Below, one piece after another: positions 1 through 8,675 of a stretch of DNA of 22,909 nucleotides. This DNA comes from Bacillota bacterium. Lineage in GTDB: Bacteria; Bacillota; DTU065. The number at the start of each line of letters is the position of its first letter. The first letter of the stretch is position 1. The DNA lies in NCBI GenBank assembly GCA_012842235.1, contig DUTE01000309.1, positions 1 to 22,909 on the forward strand, read 5' to 3'. The position numbers were made by a program, and so were the translations under genes. Below the pieces are notes generated by a model. That model made no database searches and was not told the origin of the DNA. It saw only the letters and a program-made list of their open reading frames with translations.

Positions 1-1115
1 CTTTAGCTCTTTTTAAATTAGGAGTTCATGTTGATGTAGTGGTTACGCCATGCACCTTTGCATCAGGAAAAGAAACTGCATTTCTTTTAAAACAAGAAGG
101 CATTAGAAATGTTTATCCACCTGAAAGATATTGGGCTATTGCTACCGGTAGGGAAAAAATACCGAGAGAACAGAATGGGTGTGTCTTATTTTTAGGTGGG
201 GATATTTTACATGCTAAAAGACTTGGGAAGATTTTGAATTATCCAGTTGCCATCTATAGCACTGGCAGAGCTGACAAAAATGTTGACTTAGTATTTGTTC
301 CTAACCAAAAGGTAAAAAGTCAAGTTTTAGAGAGAGTTAAAGAAGAAAAAGTTAAAATTGTGGGCGATCTAATGCTTTCAAGTTTGTCATACCGACAACT
401 ACCGAAAAACAACAATCAAATTGCTCTTTTCCCAGGTAGCAGAGGACACATGCAAAGTATTCTTCCTTTTTTCTTAGCTATGGCAGAGGAAATGAAACAG
501 AGAGATTCAAGTTTAGAGTTTGTCATTAGCTTTTCACCTTTTATTGGTGCTGAAGAGATAAAAAATGCCCTTAAAAAACCAAACCAAGCACTTGGTGGTG
601 TTTGTGGGCAATTCACCTCTGATCGACAAATTGAAACAAATTTAGGACTAAAGATCCCTTATTACCAAAATAGACAATACGAAATCATGGAAACCTCAAC
701 ACTTGCATTAACAATACCAGGGACTAACACTGCAGAGATGGCCTTTTATGGCTTACCTATGGTGGTAGTTTTGCCACTTAATATAGCACGTGAAATACCA
801 CTAGAAGGTCTAGTTGGCCTAATCGGTAGCATACCGTTTGTAGGTCCCATATTTAAGGAAAAACTTATTTGGAAAAAAGCCTCTACAATTAAGTTTACTG
901 CTCTTCCTAATCTTCTAGTGGGTAAGGAAATTGTACCAGAGGTAAGGGGTTTTTTATCTGCAGACAATCTTGCAAGTTTCGCTTTAGAGATATTTAATGA
1001 CAAAAGATTATTACAAGAGATATCAAAGACATTACTAACTTTATACCCTGAAAATAATGCAGATGAATTAATTGCAAATACCTTAGTTAGGAGGTGGGGC
1101 AGTGCACGAAGATAG
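1..1115 (+). CDS. LpxB-like glycosyltransferase (lipid-A-disaccharide synthase family), 5' end outside window
   Basis: This gene is partial. A GTG at 39 could be taken as a start, but the same frame stays open to base 3 and reads LALFKLGVHVDVVVTPCTF, a typical GT-B N-terminal strand, and no ribosome binding site precedes 39. The true start therefore lies upstream of the window. The second half has LpxB-type motifs: ALFPGSRGHMQSILPFFLA matches the family's PGSR-x-x-E-I-x-x-x-L-P segment, and PGTNTAEMAFYGLPMVVV matches the donor-site GT-x-T-x-E-x-x-x-x-x-P-M-V-V segment. LpxB joins UDP-diacylglucosamine and lipid X on the cytoplasmic face of the inner membrane. The protein may be a true LpxB or a related enzyme acting on another envelope glycolipid. 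It overlaps the exporter downstream by 14 bases, which suggests coupled translation. Family assignment is firm; the exact substrate is inference. Confidence 0.75.
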   Translation, partial: LALFKLGVHVDVVVTPCTFASGKETAFLLKQEGIRNVYPPERYWAIATGREKIPREQNGCVLFLGGDILHAKRLGKILNYPVAIYSTGRADKNVDLVFVPNQKVKSQVLERVKEEKVKIVGDLMLSSLSYRQLPKNNNQIALFPGSRGHMQSILPFFLAMAEEMKQRDSSLEFVISFSPFIGAEEIKNALKKPNQALGGVCGQFTSDRQIETNLGLKIPYYQNRQYEIMETSTLALTIPGTNTAEMAFYGLPMVVVLPLNIAREIPLEGLVGLIGSIPFVGPIFKEKLIWKKASTIKFTALPNLLVGKEIVPEVRGFLSADNLASFALEIFNDKRLLQEISKTLLTLYPENNADELIANTLVRRWGSARR

Positions 1116-2856
1116 CAAGAAGGTAGTGTCACGTCTTTTTGGCTACATCCGTCCTTATTTAAGTTATGCTATTTTAGGCACTTTGTTTTTAATGATAGCT
1201 GCCTCAGCAGGCCTTTTTGTACCCATGATATTGGGAAAAGGTCTAATTGATGAAGTGCTTTTGAGTAAACAAGGGCTTGAAACACTTAATCGCTTAGCTC
1301 TTTTTGTTATTGGTCTCTACACTGTAAGGGAAGTTTTAAGTTATTTCCAACATTATTTTCTTTCCTATCTTGGTAATTCAGTGGTTAGAGATATGCGAAA
1401 AGATGTCTTTGAAAGACTTTTATACCTCCCTTTAGACTATCATCATAATACTCGAAGAGGCGAAATCATCTCTAAAGCTACAAATGATATAAATGTTATA
1501 CACAACGCTATAGGAATGAGTTTAGGAGAACTAGTATTCCAAGTGGTTACTTTAGTTGGCGTTATTATTTTAATTTTTGTTATTCATTGGCGTCTAGCCC
1601 TTGTGTCGATACTAGTATTACCTATTATTGCGCTTATAGTTTCGTATTTAGGGAAAAAGCTTAGGATACTTTCTAAACAGATACAAGCTAAACTTGCAGA
1701 TATCTCAGCTACACTTCAAGAGGTTTTAGCAGGAATAAGAGTAGTTAAAGCTTATGGTGCAGAAGAAAGAGAGCTAGAAAACTTAAAAAAAGAAAACGAC
1801 CGTTTCTTTCACGTTAGTATGGAGTCTGCTAAAACAACAGCTCTTGTAATACCAGTTATAGAACTTATCTCTATCTCTGGTATGCTTGCTGTGATTTGGT
1901 ATGGTAGTACTGAGGTTTTAGCCGGTAGACTTACATCAGGCAGTTTAGTGGCTTTTGTTAGTTATTTAGCTATGACCGCAGGTCCTATCACGTCACTATC
2001 AAGACTTGTTGGTGTTTTTCAACAAGCACTTGCTTCTTGTGAGAGAGTTTTCGAGTTAGTTGATAAGGGAAAGGATGAAGAACTAGAGTTTTTGGAGGAA
2101 AAAGAAGAACTATCAGTAAAGGAAGGTCGTATCGAATTTAAAAATGTGGACTTTTCTTACGAAGAAGAAAAAATTCTTGATGATATTTCCTTTAGTATTG
2201 AGCCTTCAGAGGTTATAGCTGTTGTAGGACCAAGTGGCTCAGGAAAGACTACTTTAGTTAATCTTTTGATGAGGTTTTATTCTCCTGATAATGGTACCAT
2301 TGCTATCGATGGTCAAGATATTAGCGATGTAACTATAAGGTCTTTAAGAGGTCAAATTGGCCTAGTACCCCAAGAGACCTTCCTTTTTTCAGGGACAATA
2401 TTTGAAAGTATCGCCTATGGCAAAGAAGATGCTACTTTAGATGAAGTAGTCTGGGCAGCTAAGCAGGCTAATGCACATGAGTTTATTGAAAGACTACCAC
2501 AAGGTTATAGTACTGTCGTTGGTGAAGAGGGAACTAACCTTTCCGGTGGGCAAAGGCAAAGAATTGCTTTAGCTAGAGCAATAGTTCGCAGGCCAAAGAT
2601 TTTAATCTTAGATGAAGCTACTTCAGCTTTAGATGCAGAGAGTGAAAGAGCAGTGCAGGAAGCCTTTGAGAAGCTTTTAGAAGGAAGAACTACAATAATA
2701 ATTGCTCATCGTCTTTCAACTATTAAAAAGGCAAATAGAATCTTAGTTATCAAAGATGGCCAAATAGCTGAAAGTGGTAACCATGATGAACTGATAAAAC
2801 AGGGCGGTTTGTATTACAAACTTTATTTTGGGGTAGCGGCTAAAGAGAGTGAATAG
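1102..2856 (+). CDS. msbA: MsbA-type ABC exporter (fused permease and ATPase)
   Basis: This is a 584-residue half-transporter expected to act as a homodimer in the inner membrane. Residues about 15-310 form a six-helix exporter domain, followed by an ATPase domain. Walker A (GPSGSGKT) is at about 376-383, the LSGGQ signature at 480-484, Walker B (ILILDEATSALD) at about 500-511, and the H-loop histidine at 536. The GTG start is set by AGGAGGTGG at 1089-1097 and overlaps the end of the upstream glycosyltransferase. MsbA flips lipid A-core from the inner to the outer leaflet. Placement between two LpxB-family genes and upstream of lptB and lptF/G supports that role. Sequence alone cannot exclude a multidrug exporter of the same fold (BmrA/LmrA type), so the msbA name rests on context. 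Confidence 0.8.
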   Translation: MHEDSKKVVSRLFGYIRPYLSYAILGTLFLMIAASAGLFVPMILGKGLIDEVLLSKQGLETLNRLALFVIGLYTVREVLSYFQHYFLSYLGNSVVRDMRKDVFERLLYLPLDYHHNTRRGEIISKATNDINVIHNAIGMSLGELVFQVVTLVGVIILIFVIHWRLALVSILVLPIIALIVSYLGKKLRILSKQIQAKLADISATLQEVLAGIRVVKAYGAEERELENLKKENDRFFHVSMESAKTTALVIPVIELISISGMLAVIWYGSTEVLAGRLTSGSLVAFVSYLAMTAGPITSLSRLVGVFQQALASCERVFELVDKGKDEELEFLEEKEELSVKEGRIEFKNVDFSYEEEKILDDISFSIEPSEVIAVVGPSGSGKTTLVNLLMRFYSPDNGTIAIDGQDISDVTIRSLRGQIGLVPQETFLFSGTIFESIAYGKEDATLDEVVWAAKQANAHEFIERLPQGYSTVVGEEGTNLSGGQRQRIALARAIVRRPKILILDEATSALDAESERAVQEAFEKLLEGRTTIIIAHRLSTIKKANRILVIKDGQIAESGNHDELIKQGGLYYKLYFGVAAKESE

Positions 2857-2917
2857 TACCATATGTTACCAAAGGTCAGTTAAAGGTTAGAATAGAACTA
2901 TCAAGGGGGAAGAAGTT

Positions 2918-4048
2918 GTGTCGATATTAGTTGTAAGTAATGGACATGGAGAAGATGCTCTGGCTGCTGTTTTAGCCAAAGAACTAAAAGAACATACCGA
3001 CCTAGAGATAATAGCTCTTCCTCTTGTAGGTGAGGGCAAAGCGTATATAGATGCTGGTATTAAGAGAATTCATACTCAGGAGAATTTACCTAGTGGGGGA
3101 TTTGTTTATCTAGGAATAAAAAATCTTTGGCAAGATATATCTAGTGGCCTTTTTAAACAAATACGTGAACAAGAGAAGGTCTTAAGAAGACTAAAAGGTG
3201 TAAAACTAGCTATTTGTGTTGGTGATACTTACAATCTGTTTTTAGTATCAAAAAATCTCAAAACAGAAATAGTTTTTGTACCAACTGCAAAGTCTAATTA
3301 CATTAACCCACACTCGTTTTTAGACATAATGATCATGAAAAAAAGAGCACTTGTTGCTTTGCCAAGAGATGAAGTAACGGCTATAGATCTTAGAAAAAGA
3401 AAAGTAAAAGCAAACTATCTAGGTAATTTGATGATGGATGCCATTTACCCCAAAGGGATAGATTTTGGACTAGACAAACCCATTGGGGTTTTACCAGGTA
3501 GTAGGCAAGATGCCTTAGATAATATGCTTGTTATCTTAAAAATAATAGAAAAAACTAAAGTGCGGGATCACTACTTAGTTGCTATTACAAGTGGTTTTGA
3601 TCTAGATCGATTTAACGAAATGCATGATTGGGATAGGGATAGTGCTGAATTTGCTTGTTCTGTTCTTAAGAAAGGTTCAAAAAGAGTCTACCTTTGCCAA
3701 GGATTATTCGGTGATATTATTAATCAAGCAGATATAATGATTGGTCTTAGTGGAACAGCAAACGAACAGGCTGCAGGGTTAGGGAAACCTGTTGTAACTT
3801 TTGTAGGCCCAGGATCACAGTTTACGCCATATTTTGCTAAGAAACAAAAAAAACTTTTAGGTGATGCTGTTTTGTTTGTAGAAGGTGATACTGAAGATGT
3901 TGCCAAAGCCGTTGATCATCTCAGTTTGCAACCTAGAGAATGTCGCAAAAGAGGTGAAGTAGGCAAAGAAAGAATGGGGAAACCAGGGGCTGCAAAGAAA
4001 ATGTCAGAACTTATTTTAGATATAATCAACAAGGAGGTGATTTCTTGA
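2918..4048 (+). CDS. Lipid-A-disaccharide synthase-related protein (TIGR03492-like)
   Basis: This is a 376-residue GT-B type protein. It starts at a GTG preceded by AAGGGGGAAG. Its N-terminus, [19 protein letters not shown], is the hallmark of the LpxB-related family best known from cyanobacteria and other diderms (TIGR03492, from memory). Further motifs are [13 protein letters not shown] near residue 190 and [20 protein letters not shown] near residue 275, equivalent to the LpxB donor-site segments. It is a paralogue of the first gene in the window but clearly diverged. The family's exact reaction is not established, and a sugar transfer to an envelope lipid is the reasonable inference. Its stop overlaps the lptB start by four bases (TTGA), so the two are probably translated together. 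A 61-base gap separates it from the exporter upstream. Confidence 0.75.
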   Translation: MSILVVSNGHGEDALAAVLAKELKEHTDLEIIALPLVGEGKAYIDAGIKRIHTQENLPSGGFVYLGIKNLWQDISSGLFKQIREQEKVLRRLKGVKLAICVGDTYNLFLVSKNLKTEIVFVPTAKSNYINPHSFLDIMIMKKRALVALPRDEVTAIDLRKRKVKANYLGNLMMDAIYPKGIDFGLDKPIGVLPGSRQDALDNMLVILKIIEKTKVRDHYLVAITSGFDLDRFNEMHDWDRDSAEFACSVLKKGSKRVYLCQGLFGDIINQADIMIGLSGTANEQAAGLGKPVVTFVGPGSQFTPYFAKKQKKLLGDAVLFVEGDTEDVAKAVDHLSLQPRECRKRGEVGKERMGKPGAAKKMSELILDIINKEVIS

Positions 4049-4764
4049 GTATTGTTGCAAAGAACCTTGTTAAAGCCTACAACCAAAGAAGAGTAGTTGA
4101 TGATGTTTCAATTAAAGTTGATAGAGGTGAAGTGGTTGGGCTTTTAGGCCCAAATGGAGCAGGTAAAACCACTACTTTCTACATGATTGTGGGTGTTGAA
4201 AGTGCTGATTCAGGACAGATCTTTCTTGATGGACAGGATGTAACCCACCTTTCTATGTATAAGCGTGCTTTACAAGGTATTGGTTACTTACCCCAGGAAC
4301 CGTCAGTATTTCGCAAGCTTAGTGTTGAAGATAATATCATGGCTATACTTGAAGCAAGAGGTTTTAGCTACAAGGAACAAGTTACACGTACAAATGAACT
4401 AATAGAAGAATTTAAACTTGATGTTGTCAGAAAGACTAAGGGTTTTAGACTTTCAGGTGGAGAGAGGCGTCGTACTGAGATTGCTCGTGCCTTAGCTGCA
4501 GATCCCTCTTTTATCCTTTTAGATGAACCATTTGCTGGAGTAGATCCAATTGCAGTTGCTGATATTCAAGAAATCATCGAGATGCTTAGAGAAAAGCAGC
4601 TTGGAGTGTTAATAACCGATCATAATGTACGAGAAACACTTTCTATTACTGATAGAGCGTATATAATGCACGAAGGACGCATTCTTGTTGCAGGTAATTC
4701 TAAGACTATCGCAAGTGATCCTGATGCGAGACGTTTCTATCTTGGGGAGAGTTTTTCTCTATGA
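4045..4764 (+). CDS. lptB: LPS export ABC ATPase LptB
   Basis: A 239-residue stand-alone ATPase. Walker A (GPNGAGKTT) is at about 35-43, the signature LSGGERRR at 136-143, Walker B ([13 protein letters not shown]) at about 156-168, and the H-loop histidine at 193 in DHNVRET. The LSGGERRR signature, [14 protein letters not shown] and DHNVRE segments are characteristic of LptB (YhbG) rather than generic importer ATPases. It powers the Lpt bridge that carries lipopolysaccharide from the inner to the outer membrane. The start is TTG, placed by a near-ideal AAGGAGGTGA at 4031-4040. The gene ends in an ATGA overlap with the permease. No lptA, lptC or lptD is visible in the window. Confidence 0.93.
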   Translation: MSIVAKNLVKAYNQRRVVDDVSIKVDRGEVVGLLGPNGAGKTTTFYMIVGVESADSGQIFLDGQDVTHLSMYKRALQGIGYLPQEPSVFRKLSVEDNIMAILEARGFSYKEQVTRTNELIEEFKLDVVRKTKGFRLSGGERRRTEIARALAADPSFILLDEPFAGVDPIAVADIQEIIEMLREKQLGVLITDHNVRETLSITDRAYIMHEGRILVAGNSKTIASDPDARRFYLGESFSL

Positions 4765-5855
4765 AACTATGTTCAATCTTAGATAGGTATATCCTAAGTG
4801 AGTTGATTTTGCCCTTTGTTTTTGGTGTAGTAGCTTTTGCGGGTATTTTTGTTGCAGCTGATCTTGTTTATTTAGCACGTGTAGCAGTTAGTGTAGGGGC
4901 TTCCTTCTTTACAGCGATAGATTTGGCATTAATGAAATTTCCACAAATGCTTGTATATGCCTTACCAATGGCTACATTGATGGGTGTATTACTAGCACTA
5001 GGTAAAATGTCTCAAAATAGCGAGTTTATTGCTATACAAGCATGTGGGCAGGGCTTTTGGCGGACAATACGTCCTGTAATTATTTTTGGCTTTATTATTA
5101 CTTTATTAGGTATCTTTGTAAACGATGTTTTGGCACCTGCAGCAATAGTTCGCTATGAACGTCTATTTTATGAAATGGTAAACAAAAAATCTATGCCTAG
5201 AATTACTCGCAATGTACTTTTAGAGGATTACGAAGGTGGGAAGATAAAGTCTATCATATATGCAGCTGAATTTAATCCAGACACTAATGATTTTACTAAT
5301 GTGAGCTATTTTAGTTTTGCTGATGGCAAACCTTCTTCAACTACCCAAGCCAAGCAGATGATCTGGAGTGATGAGGCTTGGTACTTAATTGAAGGCCGTA
5401 CTACCTATTATAATGAGCTCTCAACAACGGAAATGACCTTTCAAAGAAGTATACAGCCTGTACCAATTCAATATAAGCCAAAAGATGTATCTTTACAGCA
5501 AAAAAAGCCAGAACAGATGGGAATACGTGAATTAAAAGAACGAATTGACTTACTTCAAGGTGAAGGCGAAAAAATTACCAAATTATTGATTGAATACTAT
5601 CAAAAAATATCAGTGCCTTTTGCTAGTCTAATTTTTGCGTTATTAGGTGCAGCTTTGGCTGTTTCTTCCCCGAGGTCAGGATCAGCAAGAGGATTTGGCT
5701 TAAGCATTGCAATAGTTTTTTTATATTATATCCTTCTTACCCTAGCGACAGTTTTGGGAGAAGGAGGCCATATACCACCATTTTTAGCAGCATGGTTTCA
5801 GAACATAATTGTGGGTATCTGGGGAGTGAGACTAGCATATAAAAGGGGGCGTTAA
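4761..5855 (+). CDS. LptF/LptG family permease (YjgP/YjgQ)
   Basis: A 364-residue inner-membrane protein of normal length for the YjgP/YjgQ family. Three N-terminal helices lie at roughly 12-35, 50-75 and 95-122. A periplasmic domain spans about 125-270 (jellyroll in known LptF/G), and C-terminal helices lie at roughly 278-360. The N-terminal [17 protein letters not shown] and the segment [20 protein letters not shown] are typical. It is the membrane partner of LptB and extracts LPS from the inner membrane. Proteobacteria use an LptF-LptG heterodimer, but only one such gene is present here, so it may homodimerise or pair with a product encoded elsewhere. It starts at the ATGA overlap with lptB, and three bases separate it from the next gene. 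Confidence 0.88.
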   Translation: MKLCSILDRYILSELILPFVFGVVAFAGIFVAADLVYLARVAVSVGASFFTAIDLALMKFPQMLVYALPMATLMGVLLALGKMSQNSEFIAIQACGQGFWRTIRPVIIFGFIITLLGIFVNDVLAPAAIVRYERLFYEMVNKKSMPRITRNVLLEDYEGGKIKSIIYAAEFNPDTNDFTNVSYFSFADGKPSSTTQAKQMIWSDEAWYLIEGRTTYYNELSTTEMTFQRSIQPVPIQYKPKDVSLQQKKPEQMGIRELKERIDLLQGEGEKITKLLIEYYQKISVPFASLIFALLGAALAVSSPRSGSARGFGLSIAIVFLYYILLTLATVLGEGGHIPPFLAAWFQNIIVGIWGVRLAYKRGR

Positions 5856-5857
5856 CT

Positions 5858-7081
5858 GTGGGCCTATCGCTAAGTGGAGTTATACTTATATTGGTTCTTA
5901 CAATCACAGGCGGGGCGATTGCCTTTATTGGTGATCGTTTAGGTGCAAAAGTGGGAAAAAAAAGGCTCACTCTTTTTGGTCTTAGGCCAAGACACACCTC
6001 CTTATTGATTGCCATAGTAACAGGAATGGTTATTGCCCTTGGTACAGTTGCTTTTCTATCTGCAATTTCCTTAGAAGTACGTACTGCTTTGTTTGGTTTA
6101 GAGAAACTAAAAGCGACTCTTGCTAGCCAAAAAGAAGAATTGACCTTAAAAGAAAGAGATTTGGAAGATCTTGCAGAACTAATTGCACAGACAAAAGAAG
6201 AACTATCTAATATAGATTCCCAACGAATAGCTGCAGTAAAAGAATTAAGTGAAACTGATAAGAAGTTAAAACAACTGAATGATGACTACGAACTTGTAAT
6301 TAAAAGGTTAAATGAAGCTGATAAAGAACTTAAACAAAAAACACTTGAGTTAGAGGCTGCAGAGTCAAGAGTAGATGTTCTCAAGGAAGTTGAACAAAGG
6401 CTTACTGCTCGTATAGAAGAGACAACAAGAGAAAAACAATATACAGAAGAATCTCTTGGCCGTCTTTACGGAGGATATATCCTATTTCAAGCTGAAGAGA
6501 TCATTCATAATAGAGTTGTTTCAGGAACAGCTAGTGAGATTGAAGAGCAAATGAAAGAGGCTATCGAATTTACAGATTCTTTAGCCTTTCAAAAAGGTGC
6601 ACGTAGCTTGCAACCTGGCTATCAAGCCCTTAGGATAGTTGGTGAGGATCTAAACAGTCTTAAGGAGATAGCTCGTATTGCAAGCTTCAATGAGAGAGGC
6701 GTTTTTCGAATTGTGGCCTGGGGTAATACAGTATTAGGTGATCCACTAGCTTGTTACTTTGAGTATTTCCCTGAACAAAAGATATTTAATAAAGGCGATG
6801 TTTTGGCTGAAACAGTTATTAACCCTAACTTAAGTTCCCAGGAAGTCTTTGAAGAGATAGCTAATATGCTTACAAGTCTTAATATAGCGGTTCGCCAAAG
6901 AGGAATGCTTGTAAGTGAAACTGGAAAAGTTGTTGATGTTCCAGTAAGAATATTGCAATCCGCTATTGATCAAGCAGCTAATCAAAATACTCATGTAAGA
7001 ATAAAAGCATTAGCTGCCAAGGATATTATTACTACAGAATTTCCAATTAATTGCGAACTGGAGGTGATTTTGTTACCATAA
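5858..7081 (+). CDS. DUF3084 membrane-anchored coiled-coil protein
   Basis: A 407-residue protein of unknown function with a recognisable DUF3084 N-terminus: GGAIAFIGDRLGAKVGKKRL followed by LFGLRPRHTS. Helix one covers about 3-24 and helix two about 48-70. Residues about 76-200 are a highly charged coiled coil rich in Glu, Lys and Leu. The remainder looks globular (alpha/beta). Helix topology suggests an inner-membrane anchor with a periplasmic or cytoplasmic rod. The start is GTG with AAGGGGGCG upstream, three bases after the permease stop. The tight linkage to lptB and the permease suggests a part in envelope lipid transport or its organisation; I know of no established biochemical role. 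The family is known from cyanobacteria and diderm Bacillota, which fits the rest of the window. Confidence 0.8.
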   Translation: MGLSLSGVILILVLTITGGAIAFIGDRLGAKVGKKRLTLFGLRPRHTSLLIAIVTGMVIALGTVAFLSAISLEVRTALFGLEKLKATLASQKEELTLKERDLEDLAELIAQTKEELSNIDSQRIAAVKELSETDKKLKQLNDDYELVIKRLNEADKELKQKTLELEAAESRVDVLKEVEQRLTARIEETTREKQYTEESLGRLYGGYILFQAEEIIHNRVVSGTASEIEEQMKEAIEFTDSLAFQKGARSLQPGYQALRIVGEDLNSLKEIARIASFNERGVFRIVAWGNTVLGDPLACYFEYFPEQKIFNKGDVLAETVINPNLSSQEVFEEIANMLTSLNIAVRQRGMLVSETGKVVDVPVRILQSAIDQAANQNTHVRIKALAAKDIITTEFPINCELEVILLP

Positions 7082-7108
7082 TACTCTAGAAGGTTCTCAC
7101 CTCTTTTT
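7061..7108 (+). terminator. Possible weak intrinsic terminator after the LPS block
   Basis: GAGGTGA (7061-7067, inside the DUF3084 coding end) pairs perfectly with TCACCTC (7097-7103), followed by five T. The 29-base loop is long, so this is weaker than the other terminators in the window. It would separate the LPS export block from the small secreted protein gene. Confidence 0.35.
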
Positions 7109-7136
7109 AGATAATAATTATCAAGGGGGGAGAGCT

Positions 7137-7427
7137 ATGAACCCAAAGGCATTTATATTAATTGTCGTTGTTGTATTCTTGTGTTCTGTTTTAATTAATG
7201 CTCAAACGATAAATCAGACATATAGATTGCAGGTTTTACAGGCTGTAAAAGCTTTACCAAGAACTCCTGCCTATATAAAAGCTTTGCAATTTACAGATCT
7301 GAGTCGTATGGAATTTGCGGTTATCTTAGGTCGTCTTTTAGAAGAGTATCCTAATTTAAAAATAGGACTTAGAGAAGTCACTAATTATGTGTCATGGGAA
7401 CTATCTAAATTAGGTTACCAAGTCTAA
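7137..7427 (+). CDS. Small secreted protein resembling an SLH second half
   Basis: A 96-residue protein starting at ATG after an AAGGGGGGAGAG site. Residues 1-22 are a signal peptide (hydrophobic 6-20, likely cut after NA at 21-22). The mature part has about 74 residues. MEFAVILGRLLEEY (58-71) followed by a helix ending WELSKLGYQV (87-96) resembles the second half of an SLH domain plus the EL-x-x-LG helix found after SLH domains in OmpM-type porins. The same pattern (YELASLVGRAWKRV, then HELNDLGYGF) occurs in the predicted beta-barrel protein encoded at 9181, and their signal peptides both carry C16-S17. There is no barrel and no transmembrane tail. It is probably periplasmic; binding to the cell wall or to the barrel protein is only inference. 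Confidence 0.6.
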   Translation: MNPKAFILIVVVVFLCSVLINAQTINQTYRLQVLQAVKALPRTPAYIKALQFTDLSRMEFAVILGRLLEEYPNLKIGLREVTNYVSWELSKLGYQV

Positions 7428-7434
7428 AGACGCC

Positions 7435-7460
7435 TCTAGGGGAGTGGAGATTCCCCTAGA
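7435..7460 (+). terminator. Stem-loop without U tract downstream of the small secreted protein
   Basis: TCTAGGGGA (7435-7443) and TCCCCTAGA (7452-7460) form a perfect 9-bp stem with an 8-base loop, 7 bases after the stop codon. No T run follows, so it is not a classical intrinsic terminator. It may protect the mRNA 3' end or mark a processing site. Confidence 0.45.
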
Positions 7461-7763
7461 ATCAAAGGTTATTTGGTAAATATTGCTTTATTTGAGAGGT
7501 AATTAGGATGCAAATTTATTTTTCACCTGTCAAATTAAATAGGCATTGGAGGAAGGAAATACCTTAACACTGAAGAATATAACTGAGTAGGTACTCGAAG
7601 TGCCCGATAATTTGGTAATGCCGTATCATTTCGGGTTCTTTCTTGGAGGTTGAGGACAGAGAAAAAAAAGGAGTCATATTTTCAATGTACTCGTTTTATT
7701 TTTAACGTACTGTTCTCAGTTACTGGAAACCTTTTTTACCAAAACCAGAGGGGGTAAGCACAT
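7461..7763 (+). promoter_or_regulatory. Structured non-coding leader upstream of the SLH tether gene
   Basis: There is no ORF of note here. Several inverted repeats can be seen. GGTACT (7590-7595) and AGTGCC (7599-7604) form a 6-bp hairpin. CCCGA..AAT and ATTTCGGG (7603-7635) form an 8-bp bulged stem followed by TTCTTTCTT, and it overlaps the first hairpin by two bases, so the two compete. TGAGGACAG (7651-7659) pairs with CTGTTCTCA (7710-7718) around a smaller CGTT/AACG hairpin. A possible promoter is TTGAGG (7650-7655), an 18-base spacer, then TCATAT (7674-7679); TATAAC at 7578-7583 is an alternative -10. The ribosome site GAGGGGGT lies just before the ATG. It matches no riboswitch class I know. 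Confidence 0.4.
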
Positions 7764-8555
7764 ATGAAAAAGAATTTCACCAAATTGGTGGCAGTAGTGT
7801 TAATTACTATTCTAAGTCTAGGCGTTGTGGCATCTGCCCAATTCCCTGATGTTCCATCAGATCACTGGGCTTATGACGCAGTTACTAAACTTGTAGACGA
7901 AGGCTTGCTCACAGGCATGCCAGATGGTAATTTTCATGGCAATGAGCCTATGAACAGATATGCTGTTGCAGTTCTAGTTTCTAGACTCATGGATAAAATG
8001 GCAGAGCAACCAGCTACTGTTGTTGAAAGAATAGTTCAACAACCTGTAACAGTTAACCAACCTGTCCAACCAATTGTTGAAAAGACTATTGTTGAGAGAG
8101 TCGTTCAAGAGCCTGTTGAAGTTACCAAGATTGTTGAAAAAGAGTATGTAGAAGTACCTGTTGAAACAGTAATTGAAAAACACATCGTTCACGAATTGTC
8201 AGGTCTCACTGAAGATGAAGTCAATGCTTTGATTGCTGAGTATCTTAAGGAAAAAGACGCAATCGATGCCGAGACATTCCGCTACACTTCCAATAAACTT
8301 TATAAGCTAGAAAGCAATATGAAGAATTTGGAAGCAAAAACAACTGATTTGGAAAAACAGCTTGAAGAGATCAACGCAAAGCTAGCAGAAGATCCTACAA
8401 GCACCAAATCTATTAATGAAATGAGAGACCAACTGCAGGCTCAAAGCGATAAGATGGTTGAAATGGAAAAACAGGTTAAGTCCGCAAAGACTATAGCCAT
8501 CCTAGGCTTGCTAGCAGGTATTGCAGGTATTGTACTTGCATTTGTTATCAAATAA
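7764..8555 (+). CDS. SLH / coiled-coil / C-terminal TM envelope tether (Omp-alpha-like)
   Basis: A 263-residue protein. Residues 1-25 are a signal peptide ending ASA. Residues 27-79 are one complete SLH domain (FPDVPSDHWAYDAVTKLVDE, then GMPDGNFHGNEPMNRYAVAV). Residues about 84-145 are a Val/Glu/Pro-rich repetitive stretch with repeated VEK, VER, VQEPVEV and VEVPVE units, probably an extended rod. Residues about 165-243 are a coiled coil, and 245-262 form a single hydrophobic helix (ILGLLAGIAGIVLAFVIK) at the very C-terminus. This order matches Omp-alpha of Thermotoga, which spans the periplasm with SLH on the cell wall and the tail in the outer membrane. The same job is inferred here: SLH binding peptidoglycan or its polymer, and the tail in the outer membrane. 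It has its own leader and strong terminator, so it is probably monocistronic and abundant. Confidence 0.78.
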   Translation: MKKNFTKLVAVVLITILSLGVVASAQFPDVPSDHWAYDAVTKLVDEGLLTGMPDGNFHGNEPMNRYAVAVLVSRLMDKMAEQPATVVERIVQQPVTVNQPVQPIVEKTIVERVVQEPVEVTKIVEKEYVEVPVETVIEKHIVHELSGLTEDEVNALIAEYLKEKDAIDAETFRYTSNKLYKLESNMKNLEAKTTDLEKQLEEINAKLAEDPTSTKSINEMRDQLQAQSDKMVEMEKQVKSAKTIAILGLLAGIAGIVLAFVIK

Positions 8556-8563
8556 GACTATCT

Positions 8564-8596
8564 AAAAAAAGCGATGGCTTAGCCATCGCTTTTTTT
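8564..8596 (+). terminator. Strong intrinsic terminator after the SLH tether gene
   Basis: GCGATGGC (8571-8578), loop TTA, GCCATCGC (8582-8589), flanked by seven A on the left and seven T on the right. The full perfect stem can reach 15 bp. The symmetry means it could work in both directions. Confidence 0.92.
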
Positions 8597-8675
8597 ATTG
8601 TATAAGGTGTAAAAAGTAGCAAAATCGATTATTATTAGTTGTGGAGGCAAGTTTACGTGGACTTGAGGTGAACAT

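Noticed and set aside
39..41. GTG as the true start of the first gene
   Set aside because: The frame is open to base 3 with sensible GT-B residues and there is no ribosome binding site before 39.
7974..8192. Minus-strand open frame rich in Asn, Phe and Leu
   Set aside because: It is the antisense of the Val/Glu repetitive rod of the SLH tether gene.
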